64,000 bases of DNA. Origin: Bacillota bacterium. GTDB lineage: Bacteria > Bacillota > UBA4882 > UBA8346. The position numbers and the translations under genes were made by a program. Of the stretch, positions 1 through 8,202 are shown in pieces. The DNA lies in contig JARKQY010000014.1 in assembly GCA_029974635.1 (NCBI GenBank), positions 62,001-126,000 of the forward strand, in the 5' to 3' direction. The notes beneath the pieces were generated by a model. It had not been told where the DNA came from and ran no database searches. It worked only from the letters and a program-made list of their open reading frames with translations. Each line of letters starts with the position of its first letter. The stretch's first letter is position 1.

Positions 1-234
1 GGGAATGGTTTTGGTTTGCGAGTCGGCCCGCAATTGTTTACAAACCGAAATTCCGTCAAGCTCCGGCAACATCAAATCCAATATCACCAGATCCGGCAAT
101 TCCTGCCGCACCAGTTCCAATCCCTTTTTTCCGGTATTGGCGGAAATGGTCCGGTATCCTTCCCGGTCCAGATTATACTTGACCAGTTCTACAATATTGG
201 CCTCATCTTCCACAATTGCAATGGTATTTGACAT
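1..234 (-). CDS. Response regulator receiver domain, 3' part cut by window edge
   Basis: The 78 visible codons encode the N-terminal half of a CheY-like receiver. The acidic pair E9/D10, the phospho-acceptor Asp (about D53 in LVILDLMLPELDG) and the following proline are present. The style resembles OmpR/PhoB-type transcriptional regulators (conserved ELVKYNL after the acidic pocket), but the output domain lies outside the window, so DNA binding is inferred. The ATG at 234 is preceded by a GGGAGG-like ribosome site at 243-248. The neighbouring kinase, if any, is not visible. Confidence 0.85.
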   Translation of the reverse strand, partial: MSNTIAIVEDEANIVELVKYNLDREGYRTISANTGKKGLELVRQELPDLVILDLMLPELDGISVCKQLRADSQTKTIP

Positions 235-623
235 TCTAAAAGCCTCCCGTTTCTATTCAAAATGATAATTTTAATAATTCAGCGGGTATCCCAACGCTCA
301 TTTTGCTGATTTAAACCGCAATCCGGTAAATTCGCTTCACCAGCAATATTGAAAGTTACTTGCCGGATTTAGGTTGAATTTTCCCGGAAAATAGTCCGGA
401 CGCAAACCCGCCATCCATATTTTCTTCCGCAACTCCAATTTTAGGGCGGATGATCTTTGGTTAATTATATCAAAAAAATTATATTATGCCCAGTAAAATG
501 AGTTGAGTTTTATTGGGAAGCGATCTGAAAAATTATCAACAACCACGGTAAAATAGGAGGGAGTTGTTTGCGGACAGTTGAGGGATTTTGGGTTCTTAAT
601 TCGATAAATTTTTTATCAAAAAA
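235..623. other. Intergenic region, no gene recognised
   Basis: About 390 bases between the response regulator and dapL. I see no convincing coding region, RNA gene or terminator with a clean U-tract. A 19-codon reading frame with a TTG start after an AGGAGG sits on the plus strand near 556-620 but is too short to call. AT-rich stretches around 465-485 and 600-622 could hold promoter or weak terminator sequences. Confidence 0.5.
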
Positions 624-1847
624 TTAGAATTGCAGTTTTAAACGTAACAACCGGTCTCGCAATTCTTGGATAACCTGAATCTCTTCTTCTATCCCCGCCG
701 CTTCAAACGTGGCTGAAAACCTCAAGTACGGCCCGGCATCATCCCACGGCACAGTGGATATTAATGTCTTCTGCAGCAAATATTTGGCCGCATCTGCGGC
801 AGTTTTGAAAGAAACGCCATCTTCCGTCCCTTTCGGAGCCGGGACATAACAATAAAACGTGGCTGCCGGTTTGACTACCGGGAAACCGGCTTCCCGCAAC
901 GTCTTTACCAGCATATCCAAACGGCGCGAATACCGTTCACAGTTCACCAGTGTCAATTCGGAATGATCAAGGGCGTAAACCCCGGCCTTCTGAACCGCCC
1001 GGAACTGGCCGGAATCAGTGTTATCCTTGACGGTTCCGTAAGCACTAATCAGTTTGGAATTCCCGGCGATAAACGCCAACCGCCATCCGGTCATATTAAA
1101 TGCCTTTGACAGGGAGTGAATCTCCATTCCAACGTCCAAAGCTCCGTCCGTGGCTAAAAAACTTAAAGGACTATATCCGTCATACGTTAACGCGGCGTAA
1201 GAAGCATCCGCGATGACGCTAATCCGGTTTTGACGGGCAAAATCGACTACCTTCCGGTAAAATTCCGGAGTTGCCACTTGTGCGGTGGGGTTATTGGGAT
1301 AATTGACATATAGGAGCTTGGCCCGCTGTAAAATTGCTTTTGGAATCGCAGTAAAATCGGGATAAAAGTCGTTTTCAGGACGTAACGGCAACTGAAAAAC
1401 CTCTCCGCCCAAGTATTGAGTATAAGTCCCAATTACGGGGTATCCGGGAGTTGGAACCAAAGCTATATCCCCCGGATTGATAAACAGCAGCGGCAACATG
1501 GCTAATATTGATTTGGAGCCTATGCCGTGAATGATATTTTTTTGCGGATCAATCCCATGAACACCATATATCCTTTTAAGATACTTTGCCGCGGCTTCCT
1601 GGAACTCCGGGATTCCGTTATCCGCATACAACCGGTTTTCCAGCTTTCCCGCTTCCCGGGCCAGAATCTCAACTATCCTGCTATCGGCGGGCTGATCCGG
1701 CTCCCCAACCCCCATGTCGATTAAAGGTAAATCAGGATGAAGTATGGCGGCTTCCGCTTTGAGCCTTTTAATCTCCGCGAATTTATAGGTTGATTGCCCC
1801 ACTCCACAATTCTTGCCGCCCAATCGCTCTGCTATCACTTCTTTCAT
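624..1847 (-). CDS. dapL: LL-diaminopimelate aminotransferase
   Basis: PLP-dependent class I/II aminotransferase that converts tetrahydrodipicolinate directly to LL-2,6-diaminopimelate, bypassing the succinylase/acetylase routes of lysine and cell-wall DAP synthesis. The 407-residue length is typical of DapL. Visible motifs are the substrate loop VGEPDQP, PNNPTA (about 184-189), and the PLP-lysine motif SLSKAFNMTGWRLAF with K248. The ATG at 1847 is chosen because GGGAG lies 8 nt upstream; a GTG three codons earlier overlaps that site. It heads toward the window edge downstream of dapF and lysA, consistent with a dap/lys cluster. The specific assignment as DapL over another aminotransferase rests on motif style plus context. 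Confidence 0.9.
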   Translation of the reverse strand: MKEVIAERLGGKNCGVGQSTYKFAEIKRLKAEAAILHPDLPLIDMGVGEPDQPADSRIVEILAREAGKLENRLYADNGIPEFQEAAAKYLKRIYGVHGIDPQKNIIHGIGSKSILAMLPLLFINPGDIALVPTPGYPVIGTYTQYLGGEVFQLPLRPENDFYPDFTAIPKAILQRAKLLYVNYPNNPTAQVATPEFYRKVVDFARQNRISVIADASYAALTYDGYSPLSFLATDGALDVGMEIHSLSKAFNMTGWRLAFIAGNSKLISAYGTVKDNTDSGQFRAVQKAGVYALDHSELTLVNCERYSRRLDMLVKTLREAGFPVVKPAATFYCYVPAPKGTEDGVSFKTAADAAKYLLQKTLISTVPWDDAGPYLRFSATFEAAGIEEEIQVIQELRDRLLRLKLQF

Positions 1848-1877
1848 AAAACTCACTCCCTATCACTTCTCTGTGTT

Positions 1878-1908
1878 TTTCACCGCCGAGTAAACAGAGG
1901 GCGCTGAG
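1878..1908. repeat. Degenerate CGCAGAGG-type intergenic repeat
   Basis: The dapF-dapL gap holds a string resembling TTCACCGCCGAG, AGAGGGCG and CTGAGTAAA. This is a degenerate version of the CGCAGAG-periodic sequence seen more cleanly at 21593-21617. Its function is unknown. Confidence 0.35.
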
Positions 1909-1944
1909 TAAAACTATTATTGAATCGTGAATACCGGTGGAAGT

Positions 1945-2790
1945 CTACCTGAGCAACTCCGCGGCAAAATCTCCTTGCGCCACTTTGGAAACCGTGCCGG
2001 TCAAATCCACCATTCCGTCCGGTTTGATTGCGACATTGAGTTCTCCGCCGGGCATTAACACTCTCACTTCCTCATCCACCAGCCCCAATTTATAACCGGC
2101 ACTCACGGCGGCGCAGCTACTACTTCCGGAAGCCAGGGTGTAACCGGCGCCTCGTTCCCATATTTCAATTTGAATCGTCCTTCGGTCAATCACCTTCATT
2201 AACTGCATATTAATCCGGTTTGGAAAGAATGGATGATTTTCCACCCAAGGACCTATCTCCAAGGCCAGGGCTTTTGAAATCTCCGGCAGCAGGATAACGC
2301 AATGAGGGTTCCCGATGGACAAACAAGTTACTTGATAAGATGCACCGTTAGCCAGGGGTAAAGTTTCGTTGACCACTTCCCGGGAATCTCCGTTAACCGG
2401 TATCAAATCGTTTTGAAACGTTACCTTGCCCATGGCGGTTCTGATGAACCGGCCATGGGCATCCAGCCGTTTAACCCGGACTATACCCCCGGAAGTATGA
2501 ATCGCAAACTCAGCGGCTTGCTGATAACCTTCATCCCACAAATAAGCCGCGAAAATCCGAATCCCGTTTCCGCTCTTTTCGGCCTCACCGCCATCCGGGT
2601 TGAATATCCGCAGCCGCAGTATACCATTATCAAAATCCGGCCCGTAAAGAATCCCATCGGCCCCAACACCACGGTTTCGATGGCAGATGATCCGGATATT
2701 CTCAGGAGTAAGGTCAATCCGGACACGATTGGGGTCAATCACCAGATAGTCATTACCCAGCGCATGATATTTGTAAAAATCGCAAGTCAT
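1945..2790 (-). CDS. dapF: Diaminopimelate epimerase-like protein with Ser at both catalytic Cys positions
   Basis: A 281-residue member of the DapF fold family, expected to convert LL-DAP to meso-DAP between DapL and LysA, whose genes flank it. The family signatures are present (HALGNDYLVID at the N-terminus, RNRGVGADGI, SGNGIR, GNPHC, ERGAGYTLA). In canonical DapF the two-base mechanism uses a Cys in each of the CGNG and ACGTG motifs. Here both are Ser: S73 (codon AGC at 2572-2574) and S221 (TCC at 2128-2130). The protein is otherwise intact, so it may be a divergent active subfamily, an epimerase for another substrate, or impaired. The ATG at 2790 has AGGTG 6 nt upstream. Confidence 0.8.
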   Translation of the reverse strand: MTCDFYKYHALGNDYLVIDPNRVRIDLTPENIRIICHRNRGVGADGILYGPDFDNGILRLRIFNPDGGEAEKSGNGIRIFAAYLWDEGYQQAAEFAIHTSGGIVRVKRLDAHGRFIRTAMGKVTFQNDLIPVNGDSREVVNETLPLANGASYQVTCLSIGNPHCVILLPEISKALALEIGPWVENHPFFPNRINMQLMKVIDRRTIQIEIWERGAGYTLASGSSSCAAVSAGYKLGLVDEEVRVLMPGGELNVAIKPDGMVDLTGTVSKVAQGDFAAELLR

Positions 2791-2867
2791 AATCATCACC
2801 TATCTCTTGCCCTTTCTGAAGGAACAAGGTTTCGTCAAAATTATTAAAAATCTTTATTAGACAGGAT

Positions 2868-2986
2868 TTACGGGACTATTAGTGCTAAGCTTCGCTTAAT
2901 CTGGCATTGTAATCTGTTTTTTACAGATCTTTAATCCCGTAAATCCCGGTAATCCCGTCCAAAATTCTCTTTGACCAGATTAAGCG
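2868..2986. repeat. Inverted intergenic repeat containing 'atcctgtaaatcc' motifs
   Basis: The lysA-dapF gap holds an imperfect inverted repeat. Perfect 12-bp arms CGCTTAATCTGG (2893-2904) and CCAGATTAAGCG (2975-2986) enclose opposed copies of an ACAGGATTTACGGGA-like unit. Related units recur at 18990-19165 and 30105-30180, so this is a dispersed intergenic family. No coding potential is seen. Confidence 0.7.
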
Positions 2987-3007
2987 GCGTTTATTTTGTT
3001 TATCCCT

Positions 3008-4294
3008 TTAAAATACTTTTGGGGACAGTTCCAGGCTAGATAAATAATTTCTCGTTAAGTCTTCCAAGGTATCTCGGCGACGGATTAATACCGGATCGCC
3101 GTTCTCCCTGATCAACACCTCGGCAGGACGCAACCGGCAATTATAATTGGAACTCATGGAATACCCATATGCACCCGCATCAAGCACCCCGATTAGATCT
3201 CCTTCTTTAAGCGGAGGTAATTGCCGGTCTTTGGCGAGTATATCCCCGGTTTCACATATATTGCCCACCACGGTTACCATCTTTGGAGCCGGATCATCAA
3301 ACCTGCGCCGGGTATAAACCTCCAGCTCATGATAGGCATCATACATAGCCGGACGGAGCAGTACGTTACATCCCAGATCCGTTCCCGCATAAACCGTTCC
3401 GTAATTCTCCTTAAGCGCGTGCACCGTTCCCAATAATACACCGCATTCCGCCACCAAATACCGGCCCGGCTCAATTTTGAATACGATTTCTTTCCCATAG
3501 CGCCGGTTCCATTCTTTGATGATTTCATCCAGGGATTCTCCCAACCTTACCAGGTCAAGCCTTGTTTGACCTTCTTTTTTGTGATAAGGTATCCCAAAAC
3601 CGCCTCCCAGATCAATAAACTCCAGGTCCGGAAACAAAGCGGCGGTCTCCAATAGCAACCGGACGCCATGTAAGAATACTTCGCCATCGGTAAACAACGA
3701 CCCCAAGTGCTGGTTTATTCCGGCTAACTTTAAATCATACTGCGTAATTATCTTTTTCAGATCGCCAACTAACTCGGGACTGATACCGAATTTCGTATTT
3801 TTTCCGCCGGTAACCACTTTTTGGTGATGGCCCAAGCCGACTCCGGGGTTCATCCGGACTGCAACCCTGCCGCCGGGATTGATCCGGCCAAACTGCTCCA
3901 ACTGGGATAATGAATCAACACTGACCAGGATCTCCCGTTCAACGGCAAACCTCATTTCAACGGCAGAGACATTGTTACTGATATAAAAGATCTCCTCCGG
4001 TAGAAAGCCGGCAGCCGTTAACAAATAAATCTCTCCCGGGGACATGGCGTCGGCCTCCATTCCTTCCTGGCGGATGATGGCAAGCAGCGCCGGATTGGAA
4101 TTGGCTTTGGCGGAATAACTGACTTTGAAGTTGGAATACCGCAAAAGCCCTTTCATCTCACGGCATCTGGTCCGCAACACCGCTTCATTATAGACATATA
4201 AAGGCGTGTTAAACTCCATTGCCAGTTCAAAGGGTGTGGTATTACCGAAAAAACCCCCGGATTTTAAATTGCCGGATTGATGATTACAGTTCAT
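3008..4294 (-). CDS. lysA: Diaminopimelate decarboxylase
   Basis: PLP enzyme (alanine-racemase-like fold type III) that decarboxylates meso-DAP to L-lysine, the last step of the pathway. Visible motifs are the PLP lysine in SYSAKANSNP (K63), the phosphate-binding glycine loop LGGGFGIPY, EPGRYLV, CETGDILA with its active-site Cys, and DAGAYGYSMSSNYN near the C-terminus. The 428-residue length is normal. The start codon overlaps the stop of the upstream TrmB-like gene by 4 bases (ATGA), with GGAG 7 nt upstream, so the two are probably translationally coupled. Confidence 0.96.
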   Translation of the reverse strand: MNCNHQSGNLKSGGFFGNTTPFELAMEFNTPLYVYNEAVLRTRCREMKGLLRYSNFKVSYSAKANSNPALLAIIRQEGMEADAMSPGEIYLLTAAGFLPEEIFYISNNVSAVEMRFAVEREILVSVDSLSQLEQFGRINPGGRVAVRMNPGVGLGHHQKVVTGGKNTKFGISPELVGDLKKIITQYDLKLAGINQHLGSLFTDGEVFLHGVRLLLETAALFPDLEFIDLGGGFGIPYHKKEGQTRLDLVRLGESLDEIIKEWNRRYGKEIVFKIEPGRYLVAECGVLLGTVHALKENYGTVYAGTDLGCNVLLRPAMYDAYHELEVYTRRRFDDPAPKMVTVVGNICETGDILAKDRQLPPLKEGDLIGVLDAGAYGYSMSSNYNCRLRPAEVLIRENGDPVLIRRRDTLEDLTRNYLSSLELSPKVF

Positions 4295-5004
4295 GATAGC
4301 GCTCCATTTCCTCCGCTCTTTCCCAATTCAATCAGTTTTATTTCATTGGTAAGCGAATCCTTGATTAAATTAACCAAATTCTCGTTTTGAGAATACAAAC
4401 AGGAACAATCACCGGAATTCTTGAATTCCCCGGTCAGCACATGGGAGGAATCAGCGATTAAACGGATTTGACCGGGTTGCTTCGGAGCGATATATATCTG
4501 AAAACCCTTATGTTCAAGTGGTTCCGCCGTGATCAGCACTACTTTAAGTTTTCTTTCCGCCGCTTGCGCCAGTTCATTCCGGACGTGTTCAAGCTCCGCC
4601 GGTGAACAAGACAAATAAATCCGTTCCCGGGCTTGTTCAATGATATTTTTCATTTTATGAACAATTTGTCTTGAGCCGTTTATCGTAATAAACGGATAAA
4701 ACCGCTCATCTTTCGCCGGTATGTTCTCTTCGATATAATCCAAAACCCGTTCAAGCTCCCGCCGCATATTACGGGTAAATTCGACTGCCGGCACCGCGGT
4801 GTATTTGGCCGCCTCGCTTTCAATGCGGTAAGCTGCTCCTTTCTCCACCAGCCCGGCCAAAGCCAGATAAGCGTTGGAGCGTGGAATACCGGTTAATTTG
4901 GCCGCTTCATATCCGGTCAGTTCACCCTCTTTACAAAGGGTAATATATAAAACCGCTTCATGGCGAGTTAAACCGATTTTTTGCAAATTAGCTATCAAAT
5001 CCAT
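4291..5004 (-). CDS. TrmB-family transcriptional regulator
   Basis: A 237-residue regulator with an N-terminal winged helix (about 1-75: LTRHEAVLYITLCKEGELT, IPRSNAYLALAGLVEKG) and a C-terminal effector region of the PLD-like TrmB type (RERIYLSCSPAELEHV). TrmB proteins usually sense sugars. Here the gene is fused by a 4-bp overlap to lysA and sits upstream of dapF-dapL, so control of lysine/DAP genes is a reasonable inference, with an unknown effector. The ATG at 5004 follows GGGAG. A perfect 7-bp inverted repeat lies immediately upstream. Confidence 0.85.
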   Translation of the reverse strand: MDLIANLQKIGLTRHEAVLYITLCKEGELTGYEAAKLTGIPRSNAYLALAGLVEKGAAYRIESEAAKYTAVPAVEFTRNMRRELERVLDYIEENIPAKDERFYPFITINGSRQIVHKMKNIIEQARERIYLSCSPAELEHVRNELAQAAERKLKVVLITAEPLEHKGFQIYIAPKQPGQIRLIADSSHVLTGEFKNSGDCSCLYSQNENLVNLIKDSLTNEIKLIELGKSGGNGALS

Positions 5005-5016
5005 TCCGTATCTCCC

Positions 5017-5040
5017 TAGTGGTTTTATTTAGTACCACTA
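5017..5040 (-). promoter_or_regulatory. Inverted repeat, candidate TrmB operator
   Basis: Perfect arms TAGTGGT (5017-5023) and ACCACTA (5034-5040) separated by 10 nt lie 13 bases upstream of the TrmB-like start codon. Position and symmetry fit an autoregulatory operator; the binding protein is inferred. Confidence 0.45.
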
Positions 5041-5218
5041 TATATCAAGTTGGAAAATTTGTCAAGAAAGAGTAGCTTTTGTTTAGACCCGCGCTATCGA
5101 GTTTAAAATAGGAGCAAACCGAAATATTGACCAATAATACGACTTAAGGTAAACTAATATTTGATGTTTATGGATGTGGTTTGATTTCCGTTCCAATGAT
5201 AAAATGGGAGTTGTTATC

Positions 5219-6277
5219 ATGCGGAGTAAAGATATCGCTAAATTGGTCGGGGTATCCCGGAGTACGGTTTCACGAGTCATTAACAATTATCCCGATATTC
5301 CGCCGGCTACCCGCGAGAAAGTGTTAAAGGCAATTGAAGAATATAATTACGTCCCGAATGTCCCGGCCCGAAGACTGGCCGGCATGAAAAGCCGTACTTT
5401 GGGCTTGTTTCTGCTGGACATCATTGAAGAAGAGAAACCGCATCACTTAAAAATATCCAATGAAAACCTGGTATATAATAACAACTTTTTTGCGGCCTTT
5501 ACCAACGCTTTTATAGATCAAGCCAATAAAAAAGATTACTACATATTGGTATCGATCATTTATAACATGGAGGATTTTAAAAAAGCCCAAGATGCTTTTT
5601 ACGGGAAACGAATTGACGCCGGGGTGTTTATCGGAGGGAAGACCCAGGAATATAAGTATATTTTCAATGTCATTCAGCCCGATTATATCATCGGCATCGT
5701 CGACTTTGAACCCGAGGATCTTTCACGACAGAAAGCCGTTTTTGTCAATATGAATGACTATGAAGGGGCTTTTAAGGCGGTAGAATATCTTATTACTTTA
5801 GGGCATCGCCGGATCGGAATCATTACCGGGGATTTAAGTAAAGGTTCAGGAGTCAGGCGTCTCCGGGGCTATAAAGATGTGTTATCCCAATACAATCTTG
5901 AACCTGATCCCAAAATGATCGTTTGCGGAAATTATGTTGAAGAAAGCGGTTTTAACGGGATGAATCAGTTGCTAGCCGGACCGCATCGCCCCACCGCTGT
6001 TTTCTGTTGCAATGACAGTATGGCCATTGGAGCTTACCGGGCAATCAATGAAGCCGGATTAAATATTCCCAATGACATTTCCCTTATTGGTTTTGATAAT
6101 ACTCAAGTTTCGGAATATTTATCACCCCCACTTACTACTGTCCATGTGCCTCTATCGGAAATCGCCGTTAATATGGCTGATCTCCTTATTGAATCCATCG
6201 CCAAAGGCAAACAAGTAGCCATCAATAAATTGGTAGACACAGTTATAGTGAAGCGCGCATCTTGCAAAAAATTATAA
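5219..6277 (+). CDS. LacI-family transcriptional repressor of the beta-glucan locus
   Basis: A 352-residue regulator with an N-terminal HTH (residues 3-22, DIAKLVGVSRSTVSRVI), a hinge helix ending in RRLAGMKS, and a type I periplasmic-binding-protein-like effector domain (GHRRIGIITGD, CCNDSMAIGAYRA, GFDNTQVSEYLSPPLTTV). The ATG at 5219 is preceded by GGGAG and places the HTH at the N-terminus as usual; earlier in-frame codons would add an unsupported leader. It is convergent with the GH16 gene and close to two CG-centred palindromes at 7068-7085 and 7190-7203, its likely operators. The inducer is presumably a beta-glucan oligosaccharide (inference from neighbours). Confidence 0.93.
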   Translation: MRSKDIAKLVGVSRSTVSRVINNYPDIPPATREKVLKAIEEYNYVPNVPARRLAGMKSRTLGLFLLDIIEEEKPHHLKISNENLVYNNNFFAAFTNAFIDQANKKDYYILVSIIYNMEDFKKAQDAFYGKRIDAGVFIGGKTQEYKYIFNVIQPDYIIGIVDFEPEDLSRQKAVFVNMNDYEGAFKAVEYLITLGHRRIGIITGDLSKGSGVRRLRGYKDVLSQYNLEPDPKMIVCGNYVEESGFNGMNQLLAGPHRPTAVFCCNDSMAIGAYRAINEAGLNIPNDISLIGFDNTQVSEYLSPPLTTVHVPLSEIAVNMADLLIESIAKGKQVAINKLVDTVIVKRASCKKL

Positions 6278-6289
6278 ACAGCCGATATT

Positions 6290-7042
6290 TTATAATTTCT
6301 TTAAAGGAGTATATTTTACATAGTCGTAACTTACTTTAAGAGATCCCCGGTAGGTAAATGAACCGAGCCAGTTGTCAACACCTATACCGGGCCAAAAGTT
6401 CATCATAATCCGTTGCGGATGAGACGGCAAGGATTCTTTTGCGGTGGCTTTAATTACCCCGTCAACATACCATTTAATATATGTAGGAGTCCATTCAATG
6501 GTATAAATATGATAATCTTCAGCCGCATCAAATCCAAGGTTGACAATGTTTTCATGACCGCCGACACCATTGGTAAAATAATTAAACTGAACAATAGTCG
6601 TATCTTTTCCCAAAAATTCGATGTCAATCTCATCCCAAGGTTGATTATCGCTAGGACCGGTATAAGTAAAGAAGGAAGAAACAACTCCTTGGCATTTGGC
6701 GGCCTTCATCCGGACTTCGAAAGTTCCGTAATGGAAAAAGTTATTGGTGCGATATTCTCCGGAAGAATATTTCTTGCCGGAACTTCGGACATTGTCCAAT
6801 TGAATATCCATAAATCCAGCGGAGAATTTTACGTGATCGGCGAGCCAACCGCAGTTAAACATTGCGCCGTTGGTCCAACCGTCCGCCTTGTGCCAGAGAG
6901 AGCCGTCAAAGGTATCAAAATTGTCCGTAAAAGCGGTCTTGGAAATTGGTGGGGCGGAAAATATGGAACCGTTAACCCCAATCAAAGTTATTAGAAGTAG
7001 GATGAATGAATACAAACCGATCTTACTCTGAAAAATATTCAT
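6290..7042 (-). CDS. Secreted GH16 beta-glucanase (lichenase type)
   Basis: A 250-residue endo-beta-glucanase. It has a hydrophobic signal peptide (about 1-30, ending FSA) and one GH16 catalytic domain. The active-site motif WDEIDIEFLGKD gives nucleophile E138 and acid/base E142. It lacks the extra Met of laminarinases and matches mixed-linkage beta-1,3-1,4-glucanases (licheninases). It is expected to cut extracellular mixed-linkage glucan and feed oligosaccharides to the divergent ABC transporter. The ATG at 7042 has AGAGG about 8 nt upstream. A consensus promoter with a LacI-type palindrome at the start site lies directly upstream. Confidence 0.93.
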   Translation of the reverse strand: MNIFQSKIGLYSFILLLITLIGVNGSIFSAPPISKTAFTDNFDTFDGSLWHKADGWTNGAMFNCGWLADHVKFSAGFMDIQLDNVRSSGKKYSSGEYRTNNFFHYGTFEVRMKAAKCQGVVSSFFTYTGPSDNQPWDEIDIEFLGKDTTIVQFNYFTNGVGGHENIVNLGFDAAEDYHIYTIEWTPTYIKWYVDGVIKATAKESLPSHPQRIMMNFWPGIGVDNWLGSFTYRGSLKVSYDYVKYTPLKKL

Positions 7043-7067
7043 TGTTTGGACCTCTTGTCGGTTTATT

Positions 7068-7122
7068 CACTAACTCGTGTTAGTGTTATTTAAATTTTAT
7101 TCGGTGCTAAAATTTTTGTCAA
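7068..7122 (-). promoter_or_regulatory. Promoter and LacI-type operator for the GH16 lichenase gene
   Basis: On the minus strand TTGACA (7117-7122), a 17-nt spacer and TAAAAT (7094-7099) form a near-consensus sigma-A promoter. Just downstream, 7068-7085 is an 18-bp palindrome (arms CACTAAC and GTTAGTG, CG centre, one mismatched pair). The site overlaps the expected transcription start, the usual geometry for LacI repression. Confidence 0.75.
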
Positions 7123-7148
7123 GCGATTTTCTTTTTAATAAAACAAAA

Positions 7149-7203
7149 TTGACAAAATACTATTTTAGGGGATAAAATAGTATTAACAACTAACACGTGT
7201 TAA
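7149..7203 (+). promoter_or_regulatory. Promoter and LacI-type operator for the permease/phosphorylase operon
   Basis: TTGACA (7149-7154), an 18-nt spacer and TAAAAT (7173-7178) make a good promoter. The perfect 12-bp palindrome TAACACGTGTTA (7191-7202) follows at the expected start of transcription. It shares its half-site with the operator on the divergent promoter, so one repressor probably controls both. Confidence 0.75.
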
Positions 7204-7227
7204 TTTTTTTAAGAAAGGAATATGCCA

Positions 7228-8202
7228 ATGGATGTAAATTCATATCACCGAATGGTCAAATCCAAACAATACACCGGCTTTAGCTTAGAGAAACGAAAGA
7301 CAGTTGTTTTTTATGGATTTATAAGCCCGTGGATTTTGGGTTTTATCGGCTTATTAATCATTCCGATGTTTTTTGCCATATACATCAGCTTAACCAATTT
7401 TAACGGTTTTAATCTTCAGAGCGCCTCCATAATCGGATTATCAAATTATGCGGAAGCTTTACAAAATCCCGATTCTTGGAAAGCGATGCGCTTAACGTTA
7501 ATATACGCGGTAATATCTATTCCGTTTGGTTTGTTATTGTCGCTGGGTTTAGCAATGATACTTAATATGAAAATAAAGGCGCGCGGGATCTTCCGGACTA
7601 TTTTTTATTTGCCGACTTTGGTCCCGGGTGTTGCGACCGCCTTAGTCTTCGGTACCATATTTAATACTAATTCCGGCTTTCTCAATCTGTTGCTTAGTTT
7701 TTTCAAACAAAGCGGGGTTACGATTAACTGGTTAAATGACTATGGAATATATTGTGCAGCCGTTATGGCAATATGGGGATGCGGCACCTTGATGGTCATT
7801 TTTCTAGCCGGTTTACAGGGAATTCCGGAAGAACTCCAGGAAGCAGCGGTTATCGATGGGGCCAATAAGTGGCAAACTTTTTGGAATGTCACTTGGCCTT
7901 TATTAAGCCCGATTACTTATTTCCAATTCATCATGAGTATCATCGGCGCGTTTCAAATGTATGTCCAAGTAGGCATATTAAGCCAAGCGGGCGGCGGGCG
8001 TTTCTGGGAACCCTATCAATCGATGTATGTATTCCCCTCATATGCGTTATCTCAAATGATGACCTATCAGCGTTTCGGATATGGAGCCGCCTTAATCTGG
8101 ATTTTATTTATCGTTATTTTGCTGGTAACTCTCATCGTTCAAAAAACCAGTAAATATTGGGTCTATTATGCGGTAGATCAAGAACGGGGGACCAAAGAAT
8201 AA
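7228..8202 (+). CDS. Carbohydrate ABC transporter permease, MalF-like
   Basis: A 324-residue integral membrane subunit of a CUT1-type sugar importer with about six transmembrane segments (first near WILGFIGLLIIPMFFAIYI). The cytoplasmic EAA loop EELQEAAVIDGANKWQTFW contacts the ATPase. It pairs with the next gene, which it overlaps by one base (TAATG). Likely substrate: oligosaccharides released by the two GH16 enzymes. The ATG at 7228 is preferred because AAAGGA is about 8 nt upstream; an ATG two codons earlier sits too close. No binding protein or ATPase is encoded nearby. Confidence 0.93.
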   Translation: MDVNSYHRMVKSKQYTGFSLEKRKTVVFYGFISPWILGFIGLLIIPMFFAIYISLTNFNGFNLQSASIIGLSNYAEALQNPDSWKAMRLTLIYAVISIPFGLLLSLGLAMILNMKIKARGIFRTIFYLPTLVPGVATALVFGTIFNTNSGFLNLLLSFFKQSGVTINWLNDYGIYCAAVMAIWGCGTLMVIFLAGLQGIPEELQEAAVIDGANKWQTFWNVTWPLLSPITYFQFIMSIIGAFQMYVQVGILSQAGGGRFWEPYQSMYVFPSYALSQMMTYQRFGYGAALIWILFIVILLVTLIVQKTSKYWVYYAVDQERGTKE

